From Verrucomicrobiota bacterium (GTDB lineage Bacteria > Verrucomicrobiota > Verrucomicrobiia > Opitutales > Opitutaceae), in assembly GCA_023391285.1 (NCBI GenBank), contig JAEWBF010000100.1:1-64000 (forward strand): 64,000 nt of DNA. The letters run 5' to 3'. Position numbers and translations under genes: made by a program. This document shows, in pieces, positions 49,991 through 56,988 of this stretch (position 1 is the first letter of the stretch; the number at the start of each line of letters is the position of its first letter). The notes beneath the pieces are model-generated. The model searched no databases. It was given only the letters and a program-made list of their open reading frames with translations, and was not told the origin of the DNA.

Positions 49991-51643
49991 CTAATGGCGG
50001 GCGATGGTTTGAAGGTAGGCGCGGGCGTGCTCGAGGCGGGCGATGCTTGGGTCGGCGGCGGAGGCGGTGTCGAGAAGTTGACGATAATAGTCGCGCGCTT
50101 GGGTGGTATGGCCGGCGCGTTCGGCGGCATGAGCAGCGCCGAAGAGCGTGTTGAAACGATTGGGGCTCGCGGCGAGGACCGCTTCGAAAGCGGCGAGAGC
50201 GTCGTCGGGACGATCGGCTTCGAGGAGAAGATCGCCGAGGAGATCGCCGGCGGGAAGGACCTCGCCGGGCGTGACCGCTTCCTTGTCGGTGGTGGCTTCG
50301 ATTTCGGCGGCGCGGCGCATGAGGGCGATGGCGTCGTCGGTCCGGCCTTCGTGCAACTGAACCCAGGCGCGGGCGGCGAGCAGTTGGGTTTCCGCTTGCG
50401 CGGACCAATAGCGCGGACGCTTGCCGACAGCGAGTTTGCGCTGGAGTTGTTCCAGTTCGGCGATTTCGGCGTGGGCGGCCGCGAGATCATTGCTGCGGGC
50501 CGCTCCGATCGCGCGGGCGAAGCGGACGATGGACTCGCAGTTGAGAAAGTCGTCGGACCAGTCGAAGGCGGCGGGCTGGTGGAGCGGGAGTTGAGCGGCG
50601 GCGGACCATTGCTGGCGTTCGAGCGCGCAGCGCGCCGGGACGGCGGCGAACGCGAAGGCCATCTGCATGCGTTGGGCGGCGGTATAGGGACCGACGAGGG
50701 AAAGGATTTCGTCACGAACGCGTTCGGCTTCTCGATATTGCCCGCGTTGGAGGTAGGCGTAAGCGAGATAGTCGAGGGCGTGGGGCTGGTGTCCGTTGAG
50801 CGCGCCGGCGGCTTCGGCGAGTTTGCGCGCGGCGGCGGCGGAGCGGAGATTGAACTCGATCGATTTTTCCCAGAGTCCGCGTCGCGTGTAGATATGCGTC
50901 GGCATGTGCAGCGCGTGCGGGACGTCGGGAGCGATGCCGCCGTAGGCGTCGCAGATCTCGAGCGCGCGGTCGGCGAGCAGCGGGAAATCGTAGGCGTGGA
51001 TTTTGTAATGCTGCGCGCCGGGATGGTCGGGGATTTGGGCGAGAACCTTTTTGAGATCGGCGGCGGCTTCGAGTTGGAGGCGATGGGATTTGTCTTTCGG
51101 TTGGAAGCGGGCCGGCGCGAGATGAAACAGGGCGCTGAAGGCGAGCGCGTCGAGATCGTCGGGAAAGCGTTCCGCCTGTGCGAGGGCGGCCGTATCGAGA
51201 GCTTGGAGACGCGAAGCGTGGTCGCGGGCGGGACCGTCACTGAAATAGGTGTGGAGTGTTTCGAGGTAGGCGCGTTCCCGCGCGGTTGCGGGCGGAATCG
51301 CGAGACCGCGGGCGAGGTGAGCGGCGCCGGCGGCGAGATCGGCGGGGGTGGGTGACTCCGGCCAGAGCGGGTGTAGCAGAGCCATGGCCCGGCCCCAGTG
51401 GGCGAGGGCGCAACTCGGATCGGCTTCGATCGCGGCGGCGAATTCGCGGTCGGCCTCCGCATACATCATGTGATGGAGGAGTTTCACGCCGCGGACGACG
51501 TGAGTGCGGGCGGCGGGCGCGCCGTTGACGTCGAAGCGGATCGTGCCGAGTTGGTCGCCGAGGGCGTCGTCGGCATTTGCAACGGCCGGAAGAAACGCAG
51601 CGACCATCGCTGCGTGGAAGAGAAACACACGCGGAGTCATCAT
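49991..51643 (-). CDS. Secreted TPR-repeat protein
   Basis: 550 aa with a signal peptide (MMTPRVFLFHAAMVAAFLPAVANA). TPR-like helices run from about residue 45 to the end (LLHHMMYAEADREFAAAIEAD, LAHWGRAMALLHPLWPE, HALHMPTHIYTRRGLWEKSI, DALAAFEAVLAASPNRFNTLF). The HxPxHIYxRxGxW segment is typical of a family of bacterial TPR proteins without known function. It would act as a periplasmic scaffold. A REP-like palindrome follows its stop. Confidence 0.82.
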   Translation of the reverse strand: MMTPRVFLFHAAMVAAFLPAVANADDALGDQLGTIRFDVNGAPAARTHVVRGVKLLHHMMYAEADREFAAAIEADPSCALAHWGRAMALLHPLWPESPTPADLAAGAAHLARGLAIPPATARERAYLETLHTYFSDGPARDHASRLQALDTAALAQAERFPDDLDALAFSALFHLAPARFQPKDKSHRLQLEAAADLKKVLAQIPDHPGAQHYKIHAYDFPLLADRALEICDAYGGIAPDVPHALHMPTHIYTRRGLWEKSIEFNLRSAAAARKLAEAAGALNGHQPHALDYLAYAYLQRGQYREAERVRDEILSLVGPYTAAQRMQMAFAFAAVPARCALERQQWSAAAQLPLHQPAAFDWSDDFLNCESIVRFARAIGAARSNDLAAAHAEIAELEQLQRKLAVGKRPRYWSAQAETQLLAARAWVQLHEGRTDDAIALMRRAAEIEATTDKEAVTPGEVLPAGDLLGDLLLEADRPDDALAAFEAVLAASPNRFNTLFGAAHAAERAGHTTQARDYYRQLLDTASAADPSIARLEHARAYLQTIARH

Positions 51644-51979
51644 CGGATCAGAGGGTGCAAGGCCGGGAGTGGCTTGCTTCCTCTACCAACGAGATTTTGC
51701 GCCGCGACGGGCCGGGAAAAACGCGATGGGGTAGCTGGTTCAGGATGCGCGGCTGGAATCGCCGCGAGATTGGAGGAACGTCGCAGTCGGAGGAAAACGC
51801 CTGTAGGCATCCGAGCGTGGACGGCGCGGCGCGTGAGCGTTCGCACTATGCGCAAGACGCGGCGCGCTCGCCGCGCAGGGCTGTGAGTGGGATGAGGCGG
51901 CTGACGGTGTTTCGAATCGGGAACTTCGCCAGGAACGCGGGCCCTGGAACGACGCTCTACGAGCAACACCGTCGTTGTT
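51644..51979. other. Divergent intergenic region, nothing recognised
   Basis: 336 bp between the TPR gene start (minus) and the M48 pseudogene start (plus). Frames here are Arg-rich without family motifs. I see no RNA gene or repeat. Confidence 0.45.
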
Positions 51980-52786
51980 ATGAAGCGTCGCGCTTGGTTG
52001 CCCATTCCCCTGATCGCTGCGGCTTTGTTTGCGGCGTTTCAGTATTTCAGCGCGGAAAAGGTGACGAATCCCGAGACGGGACGGTCGGCTCGCGTGGCGT
52101 TGTCTTCGGAGCAGGAGCAGGTGCTGGGATTGCAAAGCTATCGCGAAGTGCTCGCGCAGAGCGACGTCGTGGAAAACGGGCGGGAGAAGGAGATGGTGGC
52201 GCGGGTGGCGGGTCGGTTGGCGCGCGCGGTCGGTGACGATGCGGAGGGTTTCGACTGGCAGGTGAGTTTGGTGCGCAACGAGCAGGCGAATGCGTTTTGT
52301 TTGCCGGGCGGGAAGATTGTGGTGTTCACGGGAATTCTCGAACACACGCGGAGTGAAGCGGCGCTGGCGGCGGTGATGGGGCACGAGATGGCGCATGCGA
52401 TCGCGCGGCATGGTTCGCAACGGATGCTGCGCACGAGCCTGGCACAGACCGTGATGGTCGGCGCGCAATTTTCGTTTTCGGAGATGGATTATCAGGAGCG
52501 GCAGATGCTGATGGCGGCGCTGGGGGCAGGGGCGCAGTATGGGTTTATCCTGCCGTTCAGCCGCTAGCATGAGAATGAAGCGGACGCGATGGGACTGATG
52601 TATATGGCGCGGGCGGGTTACGATCCCCGCGAAGCGGTTGGATTTTGGGAGCGGATGGAAGGGGCGGGGCGAGGACAACCGCCGGAGTTCATGTCGACGC
52701 ATCCTTCGCATGAGACGCGCGTGCAGCGGCTGCAGGAGATGATGCCGCGGGCGCTGGCCGAATACGAAAAAGTGAACACACGCTGA
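51980..52786 (+). pseudogene. M48-family metallopeptidase broken by an in-frame TAG
   Basis: The reading frame encodes a signal peptide or anchor (MKRRAWLPIPLIAAALFAAF) and an M48 domain with the zinc motif HEMAH at codons 135-139. Codon 196 is TAG (52565-52567). The same frame continues HENEADAMGLMYMARAGYDP, carrying the third zinc ligand Glu198 and the Asp of the ExxAD motif, then FMSTHPSHETRVQRL and a stop at 52786. The two halves together make a normal-length M48 (LoiP/BepA-like) peptidase. A single change from CAG or AAG would create the TAG. The truncated product lacks a zinc ligand. Sequencing error is the main alternative. Confidence 0.85.
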
Positions 52787-52790
52787 AAAG

Positions 52791-53155
52791 CTCAATGGCA
52801 TGACGCACGGGACGATCGCCGGACTGTTGCTGCGCGACCTCATTCTGGGACGTGAAAATCCGTGGGAGAAACTCTACAACCCGTCTCGCGTGACGTTCTC
52901 CGCGGCGAAGGAATTTGTGCGGGAGAATCTAAACGTGGCGGCCCAATACGCCGATTGGCTCACCGCTGGCGATGCCGAGAAGGACACGTGGGTGCCGCGC
53001 GGGTGCGGCGCGGTTTGAGAAAAATTGCGGTGTATCGCGAAGGGAATGGGACGTTGCACGAATGCTCGGCCGTTTGCGCATGGTTCGCGTTACGGCCGGT
53101 TCGGCAAGGTGCTCAATGGGCCGGCGAATTCGGATCTTGCGCCTGTCGCTGGGGG
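52791..53155 (+). pseudogene. Decayed 3' remnant of an FAD-dependent oxidoreductase fused to a Rieske domain
   Basis: Three pieces in different frames line up with the C-terminal end of the FAD oxidoreductase (DAO-type) plus Rieske fusion family. Frame 1 from 52800: MTHGTIAGLLLRDLILGREN, then NPSRVTFSAAKEF and NLNVAAQYADWL, ending in TGA. Another frame then reads LRKIAVYREGNGTLHECSAV, the start of the Rieske domain. A third frame at about 53073 reads HGSRYGRFGKVLNGPANSD. The stretch that should hold the first Cys-His pair and CPC between the last two pieces is missing. The FAD domain upstream is absent. It begins directly after the M48 stop, so a deletion joined the two. Confidence 0.8.
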
Positions 53156-53216
53156 CGAAGGGAAGCGGTAAGCGCCAAGAGTAGGAGCTCGGTCAAGTTG
53201 ACCTTGGACAAGAGGC

Positions 53217-53242
53217 GGCGGGGGCAGGAGACCCCGCCCTAC
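53217..53242. repeat. REP-like palindrome, copy 7
   Basis: Near-perfect 9-bp stem GGCGGGGGC / GACCCCGCC with loop AGGA and CTAC tail. It lies 17 bp beyond the end of the MerR-B12 gene on the minus strand and after the oxidoreductase remnant on the plus strand. Confidence 0.65.
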
Positions 53243-53258
53243 AAAGCGGAGGCGGCGT

Positions 53259-54239
53259 TTATTTGATTTTGCGAGAGCGTTCTCGCGGGCGGGCGACGGC
53301 GGACGAGGCGCGTCCACGTAGCTGGTCGAGCGTGGAACCGAAGCTGGCGAGATCGGCGACTTGGAAGGCGCCGATGCGTTCCAAGGTTTCGTGGTAAGCC
53401 GCCGCGGAACGGCCGCCCACGATCACCGCAATATTTTCGGGCAGGAGGGCGCGCAGGCGGGTGAGCTCCGTCTCCAGGCGGCGATCGTTTTCAGGATACA
53501 CGATGCTCATCGCGACAGCCCGGGCTTGGTTCTGTTTGGCCGCACCGGCGATTTCGGCGGCGGGGAGACTCGCGCCGAGGTAGGTTACGTTCCAGCCGAG
53601 ATTCACGGCGGCGGCCGCAGCCAGGAGCGCGCCGATTTCGTGCAGTTGTCCGGTGGGCGTGGCGACGATCAACACCGGTTCTCCCGGAGCAGCGGCAAAG
53701 GGGTGGGCAACCTGGGCGAGGTAAGTGCGAAGCACGCCGCTGGCGAAATGTTCGTGCGCGGCGGTGATGCTGCCCTCGCGCCAGAGTTCGCCCAAGGCGT
53801 GGGCGAGCGGTGCGGCGAAACGTTGCAGCATGCCTTGCGTGCCGAGGGCGACGTCAGCGCGCTTCAACGATGCTTCCAATCCGGCGGCGTCGAGGGCTCG
53901 CACCGCGGCGAGCGCTTCGTCCAGCAGTTCCGCCGACGAGAGGAGTGGCGGGGAGGTTCGCATGCGCGCAGCGGGGCGCGCCACCGCCAGAGTGCTCGCG
54001 GCCAACGAGCGCAACTGTTCGGTGGGCAGCTTGGCAACGTAGCCAGCGGCCTGGCCGGATCGCACCAGGTCGCGCATCAGGATGAGGCGTTGAATGTCGT
54101 CTTCCGAATAAAGCCGCCGGTTCGATTCCGTCCGCGCCGGTTCGACGGCGCGGTAACGCTTTTCCCAGATGCGGATGACATGCGCGCTGAGTCCGGTGCG
54201 CCGCACCACCGCGTCGATGGGATGAGAAGGACTGTCCAT
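53259..54239 (-). CDS. CarH/LitR-like MerR-family regulator with B12-binding domain
   Basis: 326 aa. The MerR DNA-binding domain is at about 5-75 (VVRRTGLSAHVIRIWEKRY, NRRLYSEDDIQRLILMRDLV). The four-helix bundle that caps cobalamin (about 100-180) has the W-x9-EH signature of AdoCbl photoreceptors: LWREGSITAAHEHFASGVL. The B12-binding Rossmann part (about 185-310) has PTGQLHEIGALL, whose His would be the lower axial ligand; the usual D/E two residues before is Gln. Known relatives bind DNA as tetramers in the dark and let go in light. TTAGACA repeats lie directly upstream and before the divergent fasciclin gene. Confidence 0.88.
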   Translation of the reverse strand: MDSPSHPIDAVVRRTGLSAHVIRIWEKRYRAVEPARTESNRRLYSEDDIQRLILMRDLVRSGQAAGYVAKLPTEQLRSLAASTLAVARPAARMRTSPPLLSSAELLDEALAAVRALDAAGLEASLKRADVALGTQGMLQRFAAPLAHALGELWREGSITAAHEHFASGVLRTYLAQVAHPFAAAPGEPVLIVATPTGQLHEIGALLAAAAAVNLGWNVTYLGASLPAAEIAGAAKQNQARAVAMSIVYPENDRRLETELTRLRALLPENIAVIVGGRSAAAYHETLERIGAFQVADLASFGSTLDQLRGRASSAVARPRERSRKIK

Positions 54240-54242
54240 AAA

Positions 54243-54260
54243 TTAGACAAGAATTAGACA
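54243..54260. promoter_or_regulatory. Two TTAGACA half-sites at the start of the MerR-B12 gene
   Basis: TTAGACA occurs at 54243-54249 and 54254-54260, exactly 11 bp apart and within 21 bases upstream of the regulator's ATG. Operators of Thermus CarH are, from memory, 11-bp direct repeats with core TnnACA; both copies contain TAGACA. The position suits autorepression and leaves no room for a normal Shine-Dalgarno. Confidence 0.6.
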
Positions 54261-54343
54261 CGGAAGGAGGAGAGATGCAATCGTTACTGTTTTAGGGGGT
54301 GGGATCGAGAGCGAACGAGGCCATGGAGCGGCTCCTAAAATCG

Positions 54344-54393
54344 TTAGACATATCGTTTGACAAATTAGACATTATCTTAGACAGTCTGTCTAA
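54344..54393. promoter_or_regulatory. Cluster of TTAGACA-type half-sites before the fasciclin gene
   Basis: Direct copies lie at 54344 (TTAGACA), 54356 (TTTGACA), 54365 (TTAGACA) and 54377 (TTAGACA), with an inverted TGTCTAA at 54387-54393. Start spacings are 12, 9 and 12 bp, so alternate copies are 21 bp (about two helical turns) apart. TTGACA at 54357-54362 could also serve as a -35 box. This is the expected place for a repressor operator of the divergent pair. Confidence 0.6.
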
Positions 54394-54461
54394 GAGGGCA
54401 TGGTTCGGCCCTCCTGCCAATGCTCAATGAACCGATCAGTTCACGGTCCAAATCGAAACTC

Positions 54462-54962
54462 ATGAAAACCTCCCACCTCCTCACGTTGGCTGGCGCATTT
54501 GCTGCGCTGGTTCTGGTCGCGCCGGCGCACGCCGGTTCATCCTCCGCCAAAAGCACGCAGGACATCGTCGGCGTGGCTTCGTCCGCGGGATCGTTCAACA
54601 CGCTCGTCGCGGCGGTGAAGGCCGCGGGGCTGGCGGATACCTTGAAAGGGCCGGGTCCCTTCACGGTGTTTGCTCCCACCGACGAGGCGTTCGCGAAATT
54701 GCCCGCGGGCACGGTCGAGTCGCTGCTGAAGCCGGAGAACAAGCAAAAGCTGGCCGCAATCCTCACTTATCACGTGGTGCCAGGCAAAGTGATGGCGGCG
54801 GACGTGAAGACGATGCAGGCGAAGACTGTGAATGGTCAGAATCTTTCCCTGCAGGCCGGCAATGGCGGCGTAACCGTCAATGGAGCGAAGGTCGTAACGG
54901 CGGATGTCGCCGCGACGAACGGCGTGATTCACGTGATCGATAAAGTGATCCTGCCGCAGTAA
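54462..54962 (+). CDS. Secreted fasciclin-domain protein
   Basis: 166 aa from MKTSHLLTLAGAFAALVLVA, a signal peptide ending AHAG; the ATG at 54420 would add 14 residues without improving it. A single FAS1 domain fills the rest: FNTLVAAVKAAGLADTL, GPFTVFAPTDEAFAKLP (H1), LAAILTYHVVPGKVMAADV and TNGVIHVIDKVILPQ (H2). Such proteins are adhesive or structural. Fasciclin genes often sit in light- or stress-responsive clusters with SRPBCC proteins. The promoter carries the TTAGACA cluster and so is likely controlled by the divergent MerR-B12 regulator. Confidence 0.93.
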   Translation: MKTSHLLTLAGAFAALVLVAPAHAGSSSAKSTQDIVGVASSAGSFNTLVAAVKAAGLADTLKGPGPFTVFAPTDEAFAKLPAGTVESLLKPENKQKLAAILTYHVVPGKVMAADVKTMQAKTVNGQNLSLQAGNGGVTVNGAKVVTADVAATNGVIHVIDKVILPQ

Positions 54963-54979
54963 AGTGCGTGTTACCCGCG

Positions 54980-54999
54980 GCGGAGGTTGGCGCCTCCGC
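54980..54999. repeat. GC-rich hairpin between the fasciclin and SRPBCC genes
   Basis: A 7-bp stem GCGGAGG / CCTCCGC with a six-base loop, 17 bp after the fasciclin stop. It has no T-run and could allow partial read-through into the SRPBCC gene or stabilise the fasciclin mRNA. Confidence 0.45.
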
Positions 55000-55031
55000 T
55001 GCGGATTATCGTTTTAACCAAGGCGGTTGAC

Positions 55032-55535
55032 GTGAGGCTGGAAACGTTTCGGACGGAATGCTGGGTGCCGCGGCAGCGGGAGAGGGTTTTCGAATTCTTC
55101 GCGGACGCGTTGAACCTCGAAGCGATCACTCCGCCGTGGTTGAATTTTTCGGTGCTCACGCCCGGGCCGATCACGATGGCGGTCGGGGCTCGCATCGATT
55201 ATCGGCTCCGGTTGCACGGAATTCCGTTTCGATGGCAGACGGAGATCACGCGATGGCAGCCGCCGTTCAATTTTGTCGATGAGCAGCGTCGGGGCCCGTA
55301 TCGACGCTGGGTTCACACTCACACGTTCGAGGAGCATGGCGGCGGGACGCTTTGCAGCGACAGCGTGGTTTATGCGGTGCCGGGCGGAAGACTGGTGGAC
55401 TGGCTTTTCGTGCGGGGAGAGGTGGAGCGAATTTTCAGCTTCCGTCACCGCGCGCTGTGGGCGCGTTTGGGCGTGCAGGCCCGCGGCGAAGGGGCACTTG
55501 CGCCAGGTGCGGTGCGGGCGACGAAGAAGGAGTAA
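55032..55535 (+). CDS. SRPBCC-family ligand-binding protein
   Basis: 167 aa from GTG at 55032, which has AAGGCGG a few bases upstream; a TTG 15 codons earlier is the alternative. The protein matches the small SRPBCC family usually encoded next to photolyase and TIGR01777 genes: CWVPRQRERVFEFFADALNLE, ITPPWLNFSVLTPGPI, IDYRLRLHGIPFRWQTEI and DSVVYAVPGGRLVDWL. A hydrophobic cavity of the START/Bet v1 fold would bind a small ligand. It follows the fasciclin gene and may share its promoter. No photolyase is in the window. Confidence 0.85.
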   Translation: MRLETFRTECWVPRQRERVFEFFADALNLEAITPPWLNFSVLTPGPITMAVGARIDYRLRLHGIPFRWQTEITRWQPPFNFVDEQRRGPYRRWVHTHTFEEHGGGTLCSDSVVYAVPGGRLVDWLFVRGEVERIFSFRHRALWARLGVQARGEGALAPGAVRATKKE

Positions 55536-55567
55536 GCGCAGTTTGCCTCCGATCCCGGGATTCCGGC

Positions 55568-56278
55568 TTAGCTGATGAGGAGGAGGCGCGGTTCGCCCGG
55601 AACGGTGGCGGGAGCGCGATGGATGCAGGGCGGGACGGGAGAATTGGGGTAGTCGACCGCGATGCGCCAGAGATTGAAGAGGCCGAATGAATACGGCTTC
55701 GCGCGCGGAGCGGCGGCGTAGTGAAGATCGTAGCAGTTTTCGCGCAGGTATTCGGCGAAGTCTTCGTCGTCGGCGCCGCCGTATTCTGCGAGGAGCGCGG
55801 CGCGTGTCTCCGGAATGTCGATACGCCGAACAGCGTCCTCGTTGGCGAGTCCTTCGCTGGGAGCGCCGTGATAGGTGCAAAGCCAAGTGTCGGCAGGAAC
55901 GGGCGCGCTGTCGGCGTGGAAGGAGAAGACATCCGTGGCGACGGGCCCGGCGTCGTGGTCCCGTGGATACGCGTGGATGCAGTTGAGCACGGGATCGAGG
56001 TTGCGGTCGCGCAGCAGTTTCAGGTCGGCGAGCATGACTTCGACGGCGGTGCGCCCGGCAGGGGAAAGCGGGAGTGCGAGCAGGCGCGCTTCGTCGAGGG
56101 TGATGATACCGTCGGCTTCGTCCGTGCGGAGAAGGGCGACCACTTCACTGAAGTCGCCGGGCAGGGTGCGCGGCCAGCAGAGGGCGTTGACGCCGTCGGT
56201 AAGGGGAGTTGTGGCGAGTTCCTCGAAGCTCGAAACGAGCCGCACGCGGTTGCGCGCGGCGGAGGCGGGCGGCGTCAC
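55568..56278 (-). CDS. Hypothetical protein with 2OG-oxygenase-like spacing of His/Asp (DUF1826-like)
   Basis: 236 aa without signal peptide. DVFSFHADSAPVPADTWLCTY offers an HxD pair and VPPCIHRAPATVPGEPRLLL a distal His and Arg, the order of an Fe(II)/2-oxoglutarate oxygenase facial triad. The family resemblance is to DUF1826-type proteins but I cannot confirm it. An Ala/Leu-rich helical N-terminus includes VVALLRTDEADGIITLDEAR. Its ATG overlaps the stop of a 43-aa gene upstream (ATGA). Confidence 0.55.
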   Translation of the reverse strand: MTPPASAARNRVRLVSSFEELATTPLTDGVNALCWPRTLPGDFSEVVALLRTDEADGIITLDEARLLALPLSPAGRTAVEVMLADLKLLRDRNLDPVLNCIHAYPRDHDAGPVATDVFSFHADSAPVPADTWLCTYHGAPSEGLANEDAVRRIDIPETRAALLAEYGGADDEDFAEYLRENCYDLHYAAAPRAKPYSFGLFNLWRIAVDYPNSPVPPCIHRAPATVPGEPRLLLIS

Positions 56279-56406
56279 TTGCTCTTCTTCTTTGCCGTGG
56301 GTGCGGGGGTGGCCGGCTTGATGAATTTGGACTGGCTGTGCTGCTTCTGTTGAAAGCGGCGATTGGCTTTTTGGTCTTTGATCGACGGCAGGTATTTGGC
56401 ACCCAT
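56275..56406 (-). CDS. Tiny basic protein coupled to the next gene
   Basis: 43 aa: MGAKYLPSIKDQKANRRFQQ followed by a Lys-rich end with PATPAPTAKKKSK. Its TGA overlaps the ATG of the downstream gene by four bases (ATGA), which favours real translation. It is too short for most gene lists. The role is unknown; the charge suggests nucleic-acid or ribosome contact. Confidence 0.5.
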   Translation of the reverse strand: MGAKYLPSIKDQKANRRFQQKQHSQSKFIKPATPAPTAKKKSK

Positions 56407-56501
56407 GCGCTCACTTCGGCTGAGCGGATCGGAACGGGCAATGGAATAGTGAGTCCCAACGTGCTGCGTCGCACGGCGCTGGTGCGGACCTTTGGCGCAC
56501 G

Positions 56502-56789
56502 CTAGGGGGCGGGGGTGCGGACCTTGGGCCGGGCGAGGATTTCGATGTAAGCCGTTGTGGCGCCCTCGGCGGCGAGGGTGTCGATCGTGCTGCCGATTTC
56601 CTCGAGCGGGCGGGATTCGGCGGTGGCGGCTTCGCGGCCGATGCGGCAGTCGAAGTCCCAACGTTTTGAGCCTTCCGGCAACGGTTTCCGACGTTCGCGG
56701 CGAACGTATTTGTTGAGCTCGTGGCGGATTTTGTCGCGCACGCGGGCGTCGTCTTTACCCGGAGCGGTGAGCGAGAACGTTTTCTTCAT
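56502..56789 (-). CDS. DUF6172-like small protein
   Basis: 95 aa from MKKTFSLTAPGKDDARVRDK, continuing IRHELNKYVRRERRKPLPEG, WDFDCRIG and a C-terminal amphipathic part (EEIGSTIDTLAAEGATTAYI). This start and the strings KYxRRERRKxLP and WDFDCRxG match an uncharacterised family (DUF6172) found in many Gram-negatives. It is cytoplasmic. It lies 95 bp upstream of the 43-aa gene on the same strand. Confidence 0.75.
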   Translation of the reverse strand: MKKTFSLTAPGKDDARVRDKIRHELNKYVRRERRKPLPEGSKRWDFDCRIGREAATAESRPLEEIGSTIDTLAAEGATTAYIEILARPKVRTPAP

Positions 56790-56988
56790 GAGCGCGAGCG
56801 TTGGTGGACGAAGGGGCGACGCAAAGGATTTCGCGAGAAGCGGAGACTGAAATTTCAACGGGATTACATGATGGGATTTTGACCGATGGAGCGAAGCGAT
56901 TCGAGTATCCGAGCCGCCGATACTCCAGCGTCTGGCGTTCCCCCGCTTTCCGCGAGGAAAGCGTCCCTACAACCCCGAACACTGGACC

